NCBI RefSeq assembly: GCF_029633865.1
Contig: NC_079219.1
Location: 11,839,420-11,903,419, forward strand
Direction of reading: 5' to 3'
DNA length: 64,000 nucleotides
Source of the DNA: Lampris incognitus
Taxonomy: Eukaryota > Chordata > Actinopteri > Lampriformes > Lampridae
The position numbers and the translations under genes are program-made. How positions within the stretch are numbered: the stretch's first letter is position 1; the number at the start of each line of letters is the position of its first letter. The notes beneath the pieces were generated by a model. It was not told the origin of the DNA. It worked only from the letters and a program-made list of their open reading frames with translations, and searched no databases. Below are positions 23,055 to 33,820 of the stretch, piece by piece.

Positions 23055-23168
23055 TCCACCATTATCCGAACCGCTTATCCTGCTCTCAGGGATGCTGGAG
23101 CCTATCCCAGCAGTCATTGGGCGGCAGGCGGAGAAACACCCTGGACAGGCCGCCAGGCCATCACAGGG

Positions 23169-23215
<47 letters not shown>

Positions 23216-23247
23216 CTAGGGACAAGCCGCCAGGCCATCACAGGGCC

Positions 23248-23298
<51 letters not shown>

Positions 23299-23328
23299 CT
23301 AGGGACAAGCCGCCAGGCCATCACAGGG

Positions 23329-23409
<81 letters not shown>

Positions 23410-23439
23410 CTAGGGACAAGCCGCCAGGCCATCACAGGG

Positions 23440-23518
<79 letters not shown>

Positions 23519-23722
23519 CTAGGGACAATTTAGTATGGCCGATTCACCTGACGTACATGTCTTTGGACTGTGGGAGGAAACCCACGCAGACATGAGGAGA
23601 ACATGCAAACTCCACACAGAGGATGACCCGGGACGACCCCCGAGGTTGGACTACCCTTGGGCTCGAACCCAGGACCTTCTTACTGTTAGGCGACCGCACT
23701 AACCACTGCGCCACCGTGCTGC
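23055..23722 (-). mobile_element. SINE-A with internally amplified CA block
   Basis: Full SINE-A in minus orientation bounded by a 13-bp duplication (CCGAACGGGAGCA at 23042-23054; CCGAACAGGAGCA at 23723-23735). Its CA tract (normally single) occurs four times (23170-23213, 23249-23296, 23330-23407, 23441-23516), separated by three near-identical 35-bp spacers (CCCCTAGGGACAAGCCGCCA then GGCCATCACAGGGCC). This raises its length from about 370 to 668 bp. Confidence 0.9.
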
Positions 23723-23798
23723 CCGAACAGGAGCAGTGCTCTCTTAATTTCATTCTATTCTATACAATGACAATAAAGGCTTTCTTCTTCTTCTTCTT

Positions 23799-23804
23799 AT
23801 ACAC

Positions 23805-23839
<35 letters not shown>

Positions 23840-23842
23840 CAC
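23799..23842. repeat. (CTT)n and (CA)n microsatellite
   Basis: (CTT)5 at 23783-23797 followed by an imperfect CA tract at the end of a retroposon tail. Confidence 0.9.
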
Positions 23843-24254
23843 TCTGATGAGCCAAACATTAAGACCACTCACAGGTGAACTGAATAACACTGATAATCTC
23901 CAAACAAGGGCACACGTCAAGGTCTGGGTAGGTCAGATGGTCAGAGAACAACCAGTTCTCAGCTCCACCATTTACTCTGTCAGCTGACTCAAACAAAGGC
24001 ATGATTCATCTGTCAAGTAGATTTAATATACCGTCGTTTCCAGCCACAGCCCCAACCTCCAACCCACAATCCTCTACTGAGAGCCGAGTGCTGCCTCCAC
24101 CCCATGTAGTCTCCTCAGCCGTTCAAGTCCAATATTAACCTGCTGTCAACTACGAAAACCGGCCTGGTGCTGGCTGTCGCCTCCAAACAGCGAAAAACAA
24201 CCAAGCATAAAAACAACTTACAGACAGAAACCACTGCCACTCTCACATGCACTC

Positions 24255-24290
<36 letters not shown>

Positions 24291-24369
24291 CACCTGCCAT
24301 AAAGAAAGAGGGAGAATGAAAGAAGAGGAGAGGACAGGACAGGACAGGACAGGAGAGGAGGTGTTGTAC

Positions 24370-24437
24370 CTCTCAGTCTGCGTATTAAGGCCTTGTCCTC
24401 TGTTTCTATGAGGGGGAAGTCTTCTCTGGATGGGCAA
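24370..24437 (-). CDS. arhgef2: arhgef2 exon
   Basis: CTGTAG acceptor, G|GTACAA donor; phase 2 in, 1 out. Encodes CPSREDFPLIETEDKALIRR, almost identical to human GEF-H1 just after the PH domain. A Tc1 element ends 69 bp upstream of the acceptor. Confidence 0.95.
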
Positions 24438-24505
24438 CTACAGACAAACAGACAAAGACTTAATGTGTGTACATGTACATATGTATTTATAGGTGAGTGT
24501 GTATA

Positions 24506-26143
24506 CAGTGCATCTGGAAAGTATTCACACCCCTTCACTTTCCCCACATTGTGTTATGTTACAGCCTTATTTCAAAATGGATTAAATTCCTTTTTTTTCT
24601 CTCATCAATCTACACACAATACCCCATAATGACAAAGCGAAAAAGGTTTTGTAGAAATTTTTGCAAATTTATTAAAAATAAAAAACTGAAATATTGCATG
24701 TACATAAGTATTCACACCCTTTACTCAGTACTTGGTTGAGGCACCCTTGGCAGCGATTACAGCCTCAAGTCTTCTTGGGTATGAAGCTACAAGCTTGGCA
24801 CACCTATATTTGGGGTATTTCTCCCATTCTTCTCTGCAGATCCTCTTGAGCTCTGTAAGGTTAGATGGGGAGCATCGCTGCACAGCTATTTTCAGGTCTT
24901 TCCAGAGATCTTCAATGGGGTTCAAGTCTGGGCTCTGGCTGGGCCACTCAACGACATTCACAGACTTGTCCCGAAGCCACTCCTTCGTTGTCCTAGCTGT
25001 GTGCTTAGGGTCGTTGTCGTGTTGAAAGGTAAACCTTCGCCCCAGTCTGAGGTCCTGAGCGCTCTGGAGCAGGTTTTCATCAAGGATCTCTCTGTACTTT
25101 GCTCCATTCATCTTTCCCTCGATCCTGACTAGTCTCCCAGTTCCTGCCGCTGAAGAACATCCCCACAGCATGATGCTGCCACCACCATGCTTCACTGTAG
25201 GGACGGTATTAGCAAGGTGATGAGAGGTGCCTGGTTTCCTCCAGACGTGACGTTTGGCATTCAGGCCAAAGAGTTCAATCTTGGTTTCATCAGACCAGAG
25301 AATATTGTTTCTCATGGTCTGAGAGTCCTTTAGGTGCTTTCTGGCAAACTCCAAGCGGGCTGTCATGTGCCCTTTACTGAGCAGAGGCTTCCGTCTGGTC
25401 ACTCTACCATAAAGGCCTGATTGGTGGAGTGCTGCAGAGATGGTTGTCCTTCTGGAAGGTTCTCCCATCTCCACAGAGGAACGCTGGAACTCTGTCAGAG
25501 TGACTATTGGGTTCTTGGTCACCTCCCTGACCAAGGCCCTTCTCTCTCGATTGCTCAGTTTGGCTGGGCAGCCAGCTCTAGGAAGAGTCCTGGTGGATCC
25601 AAACTTCTTTCATTTACGAATGATGGATACCACTGTGCTCTTCGGGACCTTCAAAGCTGAAGAAATATTTTTGTACCCTTCCCAGATCTGTGCCTCGATA
25701 CAATCCTGTCTCGGAGGTCCACAGACAATTCCTATGACTTCATGGCTCGGTTTCTGCTCTGACATGCACTGTCAACAGTGGGACCTTATATAGACAGGTG
25801 TGTGCCTTTCCAAATCATGTCCAATCAATTGAATTTACTAGAGGTGGACTCCAATCAAGATGTAGAAGCATCTCAAGGATGATCAGTGGAAACAGGATGA
25901 ACCTGAGCTCAATTTTGAGTGTCATAGCAAAGGGTGTGAATACTTATGTACATGCAATATTTCAGTTTTTTATTTTTAATAAATTTGCAAAAGTATCTAC
26001 AAAACCTTTTTCACTTTGTCATTATGGGGTATTGTGTGTAGATTGATGAGAAAAAAAAGGAATTTAATCCATTTTGGAATAAGGCTGTCACATAACAAAA
26101 TGTGGGGAAAGTGAAGGGGTGTGAATACTTTCCGGATGCACTG
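24506..26143 (-). mobile_element. Tc1-like DNA transposon, copy 2
   Basis: 1638 bp with TA on both sides (24504-24505, 26144-26145). Inverted repeats start CAGTGCATC and match copy 1 at 6593. The transposase is read on the minus strand. It lies in the arhgef2 intron between exons 26777-26949 and 24370-24437. A large (TG)n(TA)n tract begins directly outside the right end. Confidence 0.95.
24725..25765 (-). pseudogene. Tc1-like transposase pseudogene, copy 2
   Basis: Runs from ATG 25765 to a TGA at 24727-24725. All three catalytic residues are visible: Asp in [11 protein letters not shown], Asp in [10 protein letters not shown], Glu 35 residues later in NPIEDLW (DD34E). In the second helix-turn-helix, the Trp of RKWKKFG is a TGA stop (RK*KKFG, near 25610), so only a 269-codon C-terminal frame from an internal Met is open. 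It cannot make a full transposase without readthrough. Confidence 0.9.
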
Positions 26144-26185
26144 TATATAGATATTATATATACATGTGTGTCTCTGTGTGTATTT

Positions 26186-26313
<128 letters not shown>

Positions 26314-26776
26314 GCGCATATACGTATGTGTATGTCTATCTGTGTATATCTAACTATGTGTACTTGGATATGGATATGTAGACATGTCTATGATACTGGT
26401 ATTTGTCATTGTACATCTACTTTGTATTTTCATTCTCCTATTCACTGCCTTGTGATGATCTTACACCAATTACACTTTACATGACATGTACTCCTACTAC
26501 TATTTCATATCGTACTACTATGACATGATTGCTATGTAGCAAATGAACTACTAGTACTTCTACTTCATATAGTACCTATGAATGATAACTATGTTGCCGA
26601 TGTACTGCTACTACTTCATGTAATACTACTGTCATATGACTGCTACGCAGTGGGCTATGATGTCAGATGGTAGCACTTGGATATATGTGCTAGCTGTTGA
26701 CTCTTATCAGTGGGTGTGGATAAATTAATCTATTAAATGAGTAACTGTGACTATATACATATGTCTGTCTGCTGAC

Positions 26777-26949
26777 CTGAGAACAGTTTGCTGGATGCGT
26801 GTCATCCAGTTCTTCCTGTCTTCCTTGGAGGCGGCATAGAGTTCGAACATCTCTGGAGGGCTGGAGTCACTGATGAGAAACATCCCTCGTTCCTGATTGG
26901 CTACTTCCCTCACGATCAGGTTACTCAGGGACACCACAGCGGGCTTTTC
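26777..26949 (-). CDS. arhgef2: arhgef2 exon, second half of PH domain
   Basis: TTTCAG acceptor, AG|GTCAGC donor; phase 0 in, 2 out. Encodes [40 protein letters not shown] and [12 protein letters not shown]. The conserved Trp in NWMTRIQQ is in the C-terminal PH helix. This domain binds activated RhoA and phosphoinositides in the Lbc-type GEFs. Confidence 0.97.
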
Positions 26950-26989
26950 CTGAAAAAGACAGACAGTCAGTTAAACAGACAGTGAGACA

Positions 26990-27340
26990 GAAACGTTTAG
27001 TGACACAGACAGTAGGACAGACAGGCAGACAGTCTACATGAAAGACGTCTGACAGACAGAAGAATAGACAACACTGAAAGAGAAACCGGGAGACTGTCAA
27101 GACACACAGGCAGGCAGATAAAGGTATAGACAGGCAGGCAGAAGAACAAACAGGAGGTGAAGGAGTGCAGAATGACGTGGAGAGGAGTCATAGAAGAGGA
27201 GGAAAGATTAGAGGAGGTGAGGTGGCCGGAGGCTCCTGGCTGTTGGTCGTAATTGTGATGGGAATTCAGGACCAAGAACTCACATCCAACCTGTTGGTCT
27301 CCTCACTGTTTGTCAGATTCTCCTTTTTGTTTTCCTTCGT
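26990..27340. other. arhgef2 intron with (GACA)-rich sequence
   Basis: 27000-27150 is rich in CAGACAG units; nothing else recognised. Confidence 0.6.
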
Positions 27341-27345
27341 TTTCC

Positions 27346-27784
27346 TCTGGGTAACATGGCGGTCTATTCCATTGGCTACCAACACAGGGATCGCCGGATC
27401 GAATCCCCATGTTACCTCCAGCTTGGTCGGTTGTCCCAACAGACACAATTGGCTGTGTCTGCGGGTGGGAAGCTGGATGTGGATATGTGTCCTGATCACT
27501 GCACTAGCGCCTCCTCTGGTCAGTCGGGGCGCCTGTTTGGGGGGAGGGGGAACTGGGGGGAATAGCGTGATCCTCCCACGCGCTCTGTCCCCCTGGTGAA
27601 ACTCCTCACTGTCAGGTGAAAAGAAGCAGCTGGCAACACCACGTGTATCGGAGGAGGCATGTGGTAGTCTGCAGCCCTCCCCGGATCGGCAGAGGGGGTG
27701 GAGCAGTGACCGGGATGGCTCAGAAGAGTGGGGTAATTGGCTGGATACAATTGGGGAGAAAAAAGGGGGAAGAAAATCCAATAA
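27346..27784 (+). mobile_element. SINE-B copy 3
   Basis: Plus orientation; head at 27349-27412 (GGCGGTCTATTCCATTGGCT and box-B-like GGATCGAATCC), complete body, ends in an A-rich tail at 27770-27800. Confidence 0.85.
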
Positions 27785-28104
27785 AAAAAACAAGAAAAGG
27801 AAATACTAGACTCTTTACTGGCTGGATTGGACCAGTGGGCCAGCCCTACAAGCATGCATGTTGCTGACTGACTGAGAAACTGACTGACTGACTGATCATG
27901 TTTGACACAATTGGGCTGCTGGATCAGGTGACCAGCAATGTCACTTAAGTTACACGATTGGTCGGCCGAGCGCCAAGAGGCGTGAGGGACAGCGCACAGT
28001 TAAAGCACTCAAATAACAATCACTTTGACAAATCACTCACTGGCGAATTCACAGAAAGGATTGGGTGGCTTTCGCGGCCGCTTAACCTGCACAAACCTTT
28101 TTGA

Positions 28105-28462
28105 TTCTGCGATACTTTATTGATCCCCGTAGGGAAATTATACCCTGCATTTAACACATCCTAGCTGCGTGGCTAGGAGTAGTGGGCAGCCGCTGTACAT
28201 CGCCTGGGGACCAACTCCACTTCGTCTTGCCATGCCTCGGTCAAGGGCACGGACTGTACTAACCCTAACATGCATGTCTGATGGTGGGGGAAACCGGAGC
28301 ACCCGGAGAAAACCCCCCACAGACACGGGGAGAACATGCAAACTCCACACAGAGAATGACCTGGGACGACCCCCAAGGTTGGACAACCCCCGGGTTCAAA
28401 CCCAGGACCTTCTTGCTGTGAGGCGACAGAGCGAACCACTGTGCTACCATGCCGCTGTGTAC
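28105..28462 (-). mobile_element. SINE-A variant with a different 3' tail
   Basis: The tRNA-like head and central block (28300-28462) are those of SINE-A. The 3' part is replaced by another module: GGGGACCAACTCC, CTTGCCATGCC, GGTCAAGGGCAC, ending with the complement of AATTTCCCTACGGGGATCAA near 28113-28140. That terminal motif is shared with many fish retroposons. Confidence 0.75.
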
Positions 28463-28489
28463 ACATCGAGGATGACACTGAAGCTTCCT

Positions 28490-29110
28490 GCTGGGCTCTT
28501 GGCAGAAAGCCACCATTTATACTTAGCTACATGGATAACTGCAACCAGATGCAAAGCAAGGGCAAACCGCACTCGGCTTCAAAACTTTATGGGTGTGTTT
28601 TCGCTGTAATATCATGAGCACAATATCTTTTGTGAATCGCACCTTGAGGCGGGGCAGATAGAGGTTGTAAGTGATGCGCAATTCAAGGTGCTATCAGCGG
28701 CCGCAATCCATTCTTTGTTAGTTCGCCTGTCAATACAGAGTGAGTCTTAGAACAGATTAAAGAGGAGGGGGGATTAACAGATAATTAGAATAGGTATAAT
28801 TACAATTAAATTACAGGGTTTTTCCTGCATAGAGAATTACGAGGCGGCCGCCTCCATCAAATCCCGTCCCGTCTCCAGCTCTCAACGGGTGTCTCAATTA
28901 AAAACACTACTTTCTAATAAGCACAGTACACTTTAAAAACAAATATTACTGGGACCACCACAGGAAATTGCAGATGAACATTTAATATCCAGGAATTCAC
29001 ATTATAGACACTACCACTGACTATCTCTCTACCAAACTGGCCACAACTTCCAAACACTGACCATATGTGGTCAAGCCATAAACTAGGTTTTGACCTAGTC
29101 TTGTGTTTAT
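28490..29110 (+). repeat. Harbinger-like non-autonomous repeat, second copy
   Basis: 28500-28765 matches 1915-2160 (ATGGATAACTGCAACCAGATGC, CTTTTGTGAATCGCACCTTGA, ATTCTTTGTTAGTTCGCCTG). 28922-29105 matches the interrupted repeat 2671-3645. The segment carries no transposase frame. Confidence 0.6.
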
Positions 29111-29274
29111 GAAGACATTCACCTGACTTGATTGTTGCCATATTAAGAGCACAAGAGAGGAAGAGGAGTTTAGGAGGACATGAAAAGGAGGAGATAAAGA
29201 GGGCAGGACCTTCCGTTAAGGAAGAGTAGAGACTAGATGAGAAGGAGGATGAGATAAGCAAACGGAGAACTAAC

Positions 29275-29351
29275 CAGCGAGGGGAAGATGAATTTCTGGT
29301 CTTTTTCCTGGAGGAAAACCAAGATGTCTGACATCAGCAGGACCTGAACAT
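29275..29351 (-). CDS. arhgef2: arhgef2 exon, PH domain core strand region
   Basis: Phase 1 in, 0 out; CCAG acceptor, CTG|GTTAGT donor. Encodes [20 protein letters not shown] then FIFPSL, nearly identical to GEF-H1 PH strands. Confidence 0.97.
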
Positions 29352-29466
29352 CTGGAAATGCACGTGCACACACGCACACGCACACGCACACACACACACA
29401 CACACACAGTTAGGTTTATTGAACATTGTGGTTCTTAGCTTCTCATCTATCAGTCCTAAACCTTAC

Positions 29467-29715
29467 CTTTCATCCGGGAGCTCTGAGTTTTACAGAGGAA
29501 GTTCCCCTCATGCAGGAGCCTCCTGCGGAGCAGCTCTCCTCCTTTGAACACGCCTCCTCCCCGGACCTCTGCCTGGGCCCGCGGGTCCATTCTGGCTCGG
29601 ATCTCCTGCAGTCTTTGCGTTCGCTCCAGCTCCAAGACCTCCTGGTCCACAGAACTGATCAGCTCCTTCAGGAGAACCAGCGCCGAACTTAAATCGTGCT
29701 CCTCCCCTTCATTGC
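29467..29715 (-). CDS. arhgef2: arhgef2 exon, end of DH and start of PH
   Basis: CACAG acceptor, G|GTAAGG donor. Encodes NEGEEHDLSSALVLLKELI, QRLQEIRARMDPRAQ, GGELLRRRLLHEGNFLCK. Covers the last DH helix and the first PH strand, including the conserved RLQEI...MDPRAQ linker of GEF-H1. Confidence 0.97.
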
Positions 29716-29727
29716 CTGTGAGAAAGA

Positions 29728-29828
29728 TGCACTGAAGGTCACCTTCAAATCGTTGTGGTAGTCATTGTGAAGGTTGTTGTGGATTTCATTATAAAGATCA
29801 TTGTAAATGTCATTGTAGAGCTTACTAT
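29728..29828. repeat. 12-bp minisatellite, part 1
   Basis: Units of the type GTCATTGTAGAG / GTTGTTGTGGAT with variation. The array continues at 30975-31200; the two parts are separated by a ~1.15 kb different sequence. Confidence 0.75.
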
Positions 29829-30974
29829 CTCCGCCAGGCGGTAGCCTGGAGCTAAACTCACAAACTACCAGACCCATCAGCCTAAATTTTGTTTGTGCAC
29901 GGTTATAAATGTATGATGAAGAACCTCTTGTGGTTGCGGTGATTCAAAACCTCTGAAAAACATTTGTTCTCGCTATTGCCGCTTCCTCTCTACATTTACT
30001 TTCTAGTTTGCTCAACCTACGCTACTCTCAGTGGCTGCCTGATCTAAGTAAATCATGTGCATGTGCGACTCACATCTATGGGTGGACCTATGGATCTATG
30101 GACCATTACTAAGAATACACTTGCTTGTGCATCCTCAATAGCCAGGTTGGGACGAACAAAAAATAATTCGCCTCGCCGCCACATGGAAGTGCCATAGCCG
30201 CCAATGTTAAAACTCAGCTATAAAAATATAATTTCAAGAGTAGGATTAATCACAGTCACACCTGGAAATCATCTCAGTAGCTACAATCATACATTTCCCA
30301 TAGCTGAGCTTTGTTTTCTTCCCGTTGTTTTATGAATGAAAGTCAATCAGCACAGCAGCCATTCGCCTTGATTCACTGTATATCATGAAAACCGTGATTG
30401 CTAAACACATTTGAAGTCTTCTCTCATAGTTGTTTTATTGCTTTAGAATGAATGAAAGTCAATCAGCAGCCGTTCGCCTTTATATTTTATATCATGGAAA
30501 CTGGGACGGTTAAATACATTTCATGTCTTTTTGTAAAGACTTTAAAATTATGATAACCTGATCTCTGTCATTTCACATGAGAATCAGCCGCATTTGTGCA
30601 GGGGGTTCGCCTTGGAGGCTGCACATCAACAGACTGACAGGCAAAACGTTTTTATCAGGTAGATTTTTTAGCCTGAGCATTGCATATTAACAACTTTTCT
30701 TTCCCATATTTTCCATTCAATTGATTTTGGGCATTGCACAAAAGCCTTACAATGGTATATAGCCAATTTTATTTGTATAGCCCAATATCATATATTGCAA
30801 ATTTGCCTCAAGGGGCTTCAAAGCAACACAACATCCTGTCTCTGTGTGTGTGTGTATTTCCCTTCTCCCGGTAGGCGAAAAAAGAGGTGGTTTGTTGCCA
30901 AGTTCGGACACCGGAGGAGGGGAGATATGTACGGCTGGTGGAGATCTATACTCTTGAGTGCACTCCTCTAGTTG
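29829..30974 (+). repeat. Composite repeat inserted in a minisatellite
   Basis: 29829-30115 is a second copy of the repeat at 5508-5815. 30328-30533 holds a ~100-bp tandem duplication (ATGAATGAAAGTCAATCAGC twice, TATCATGAAAACCG/TATCATGGAAACTG). 30758-30843 is a reversed retroposon tail (TATTTGTATAGCCCAATATC), the same motif as at 51849-51922. Confidence 0.6.
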
Positions 30975-31200
30975 TGAAGGTCATTGTAGAGATCATTGAG
31001 TAGGTCATGTAGAGATCACAGTACTGATCATTGTAAAGGTCACTGTGCACGTCATTTCAGATATTAATGTAGAAGTCATTGTAGAGGTCAGTGTAGAGGT
31101 CACTTTGAAAGTCATTGTGGAGGTTATTGTAGAAGTCACTGTGGAGATCATTGTCAAGGTTATTGTGAAGGTCATGGCAGTCAGGTTTATTATCAGGGTT
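30975..31200. repeat. 12-bp minisatellite, part 2, next to a splice donor
   Basis: About 17 diverged GTCATTGTAGAG/GGTCACTGTGGA units, ending a few bases from the donor of exon 31206-31323. The periodic peptide in other frames (DLYNDLHND) is a by-product and lies in the intron. Confidence 0.85.
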
Positions 31201-31205
31201 GTTAC

Positions 31206-31323
31206 TCTTAGTGTTGTCCAGAATCCGCTGGATCAGAACCGGGTACTTGGTGATCCGCTGGGTCACCAGCAAAATGCACTCCTGGATACCATGACGACGC
31301 AGCAAAGGACCACGGCTCACCCT
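31206..31323 (-). CDS. arhgef2: arhgef2 exon, DH domain CR3 helix
   Basis: ATCAG acceptor, A|GTAACA donor (phase 0 in, 1 out). Encodes [20 protein letters not shown] then [19 protein letters not shown]. The [10 protein letters not shown] motif is the signature of the DH domain helix that contacts the Rho switch regions. Confidence 0.97.
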
Positions 31324-31485
31324 CTGATTATTACGGGATGTAGAGATGGAGAAACACATATCAGATATCGGCTTCAAGTAAAGACCAGGCGTATCCCACA
31401 CTGAAACACACTCCCACAAACTTGTCTCTCTCAGTTCAGTTCACACACCACCTTAATGTGTCATATAGCGCCGCCGGCTTCTCAC

Positions 31486-31611
31486 CCTGATGAAGAGCTG
31501 AAATCTCTTGTCTTTGGCCAACAGCTCTTTGTAAAGTTTGACAGCTTTGGGATGACGACTGCAGAATTCAGAGTAGGCTTTCCTCATATCCTCTGCACAC
31601 TGCCCTGAAAA
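31486..31611 (-). CDS. arhgef2: arhgef2 exon, DH domain
   Basis: 42 codons, phase 0 both ends. Encodes [41 protein letters not shown]. Matches DH central helices of GEF-H1. Confidence 0.97.
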
Positions 31612-31614
31612 CTA

Positions 31615-31617
31615 CAT

Positions 31618-31652
<35 letters not shown>

Positions 31653-31742
31653 CACACACAGCAAAGTTTTGAATTGGCACCAAAACAATATTCATTTTTC
31701 TACACAGAGACAGTGTGTATATGATGTGTGTGTGTGTGTGTG
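31615..31742. repeat. (CA)n and (TG)n tracts filling a 142-bp intron
   Basis: CA tract at 31615-31660 and TG tract at 31722-31742 lie at the two ends of the intron between 31611 and 31754. Confidence 0.9.
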
Positions 31743-31753
31743 CATGCGTGTAC

Positions 31754-32004
31754 CTGTTGGAGAAGCAGGTCTCCCAGCTGGTTGATGCTGAAGTTGGTTT
31801 GGCTCCCAGGGGCCAGACCCTGGTTCCTCCTGGCCAACAGCAGGGACAGGAAGCGGCTGTGTAGCCCCTGCAGTTGATCCAGGCAGGGGAAGACAGCGTG
31901 AACCACACCTGGCTCTAGCATCACCTCTTCCAGCATCCCACGACGAAACACTCCCTCCATGATCCGCAAGGTCCGCACATGATGGAACTCAGTCTGGATG
32001 AGCT
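31754..32004 (-). CDS. arhgef2: arhgef2 exon, start of DH domain
   Basis: CCCAG acceptor, CAG|GTACAC donor; phase 1 in, 0 out. Encodes [71 protein letters not shown] is the CR1 helix that begins DH domains; its Glu contacts the GTPase. Confidence 0.97.
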
Positions 32005-32149
32005 CTGGGGGGTGAGAGAGAGAGCGAGTGAGTTGGTGCCATGTTCTTGCCGGCGAGGCCACGGAACCATAAACTATTATGGCTATTGTTGTTTGATATC
32101 ATAATCACTGTTGTTGTTGCTGTTATTATAATCATTGTTGTGTTGTGCT

Positions 32150-32222
32150 GTTGTTTTACATACTTTGGCAATATGTACAAAAACGTATGTCATGCCAATA
32201 AAGCAAATATTGAATTGAATTG
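32150..32222 (+). repeat. Retroposon 3' tail (Rex3/RTE-like)
   Basis: CATGCCAATAAAGCAAATAT followed by TGAATTGAATTG repeats. Purine-rich (GA)n-like sequence follows to 32320. Confidence 0.5.
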
Positions 32223-32433
32223 AGACAGCGAGAGAGAGAGTGAGAGAGAGAGAGAGTGAGGGCGAGAGAGAGGGCGAGAGAGAGAGTGAGAGAGAGATTG
32301 AGAAAGTGAGAGAGAGAAAACACTAGTTGAATTGATTTGAAAAAGAGTAACATGTCAAATTCCTTGGACACTACAGGCAAAAATGTAGCATCTGGCACCT
32401 CTGTATATGTGCTGTGTGAGTGCGTGTGTACAT

Positions 32434-32702
32434 GTTTTGCTATCCTTGTGTGGACATTTGGTCCACACAAGGATAGCAAAACCTGACAGCATGTACCTTG
32501 CGCGGACATTTCAGAGGTCCGCACAAAGGAAAGGGTCTATTTTAAGGTTAGGAGTTGGTTTTAGGGTTACGGTTAGCATTGGGGTTAGGTTAAGGTTAGG
32601 GTAAGGGTAAGGGTTAGGCATGTAGTTTGCGTGGTTAAGATTAGGGTTAAGGGCTAGGAAATCAATGTAGTCAATGAGGGGTCCACACAAGGATAGTGAA
32701 AC
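32434..32702. repeat. Hairpin-bearing dispersed repeat with TTAGGG-like interior
   Basis: A perfect 22-bp inverted repeat (32434-32455 and 32461-32482, 5-nt loop, arm starts GTTTTGCTATCCTTG) is followed by degenerate GGTTAGGGTTAAGGTTAGGG sequence. A third copy of the arm lies at 32681-32702 with two changes. The pattern is common in fish genomes. Confidence 0.65.
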
Positions 32703-32705
32703 ACG

Positions 32706-32743
<38 letters not shown>

Positions 32744-32762
32744 TGTGTACAGAGTGTCTAAC

Positions 32763-32906
32763 CATAGATGACGTCCTGGCGTTTCATGGTCTCTTTGCGG
32801 TGACTCTGTAAGTAGCTGGGCTCCACCGCCATACTCCAGCTGTCTGCCTCCACACACTTCCCCTCGCTGGCCAGTTCCTCCAACAGTGACGAGTAGTACA
32901 GCTCCC
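32763..32906 (-). CDS. arhgef2: arhgef2 exon, pre-DH segment
   Basis: Phase 1 in and out; CCAG acceptor, G|GTTAGA donor. Encodes GELYYSSLLEELASEGKCVE, ADSWSMAVEPSYLQSHRKET, MKRQDVIY, matching the [22 protein letters not shown] region of GEF-H1. Confidence 0.97.
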
Positions 32907-33311
32907 CTGGTGGAAAGCAGGACAGGAAGTAAGACATGATAAGGGCAGGGGGGATTTAAAAAAAGGCAGAAAATTACAGATAAAAAATGAAAAGCCAGCA
33001 GAAATTAAAAAGACAAAGAAAAGTTAGGAGATAAAATAGATGAAGAAACAGAAAAGAAAAAGAGAAAGAAAGTGAGACAAAGAAAGAATAATTGTAATTA
33101 ATATGACAATATTCTGTAGAGCAACACTGATTATTCTGTTTCAACTGGGTTTTTTGTGTGCAAATGTGCGTGTGTGTGGTGTCAGTAGTGTAAGTATAGT
33201 ATGTGTGTGTGTGTGTGTGTGTGTCTCTATAATGTGTATTTTGTGTGTATATTGGATGTGCGCAGTGTGAACTAGTACTGTATGAGGGTGCAGTGTGTGT
33301 ATTTATACTAC

Positions 33312-33415
33312 CTTCATCAGTAAGGGACTCCATGGACATTGCTCTGGCTCTGAAGTTGAGCGAGTCACTGGACTGAGACAAAATCCTCCTCAACCCAACA
33401 GGAGAGTCATCGGCT
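33312..33415 (-). CDS. arhgef2: arhgef2 exon, regulatory Ser-rich linker
   Basis: Phase 2 in, 1 out; AAG acceptor, G|GTAGTA donor. Encodes [20 protein letters not shown] then [14 protein letters not shown], matching [17 protein letters not shown]...VESL. The RRILSQS serines lie in a known phosphoregulated stretch of GEF-H1. Confidence 0.95.
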
Positions 33416-33687
33416 CTTCATAGACAGACAGATGAGACACGGAGAGAGTCAGACAGAGACAGGCAGACAGAAAGGTAGACAGTGAGACAGGCAGACATAG
33501 TTAGAGACACACACACACCAACAGGCGGGTAGAGAAACAGGGAGAAAGATGGGACATAGAGACAGACCGATATTAAATGATGGGGATCTTGGTTTGGGTT
33601 GTAGAGAGTCCCAGTCAGCACCTCCATCATCATCTACTGGCTGGGAGACTGCTGGGCCAACCAATAGGGCTTCTGTAGTAATCTTAC

Positions 33688-33820
33688 CCCGCTATGTTAT
33701 TGGTAGAGACACTCTTGGCGAGCGAGAGGCCGGAGCGAACCCGTCTCCCCCCAAGAAAAGACTGACGCAGGCTGTCGGACGGATAGATGGCCGAGCTGGG
33801 ACGCTCCTTCAACAGAGGAG
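33688..33820 (-). CDS. arhgef2: arhgef2 exon, regulatory linker
   Basis: CTCAG acceptor, GG|GTAAGA donor. Encodes [40 protein letters not shown], almost identical to GEF-H1 ([19 protein letters not shown]). Confidence 0.97.

Noticed and set aside
23170..23516. Regular repeat/spacer array resembling a CRISPR
   Set aside because: The variable parts are simple CA tracts and the constant part is SINE sequence; the genome is a vertebrate.
23092..23595. Long ORFs of HTHTHT or CVCVCV
   Set aside because: Translations of (CA)n/(TG)n microsatellites. The same reason applies to ORFs at 17465, 26011-26484, 36110, 43199-43886 and 59380.
31057..31419. Single 120-codon ORF on the minus strand
   Set aside because: Only 31323-31206 is a true exon; the rest is intron and minisatellite translated through.
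32540..32660. Interstitial telomere repeat
   Set aside because: The TTAGGG-like units are irregular and belong to a dispersed hairpin repeat.
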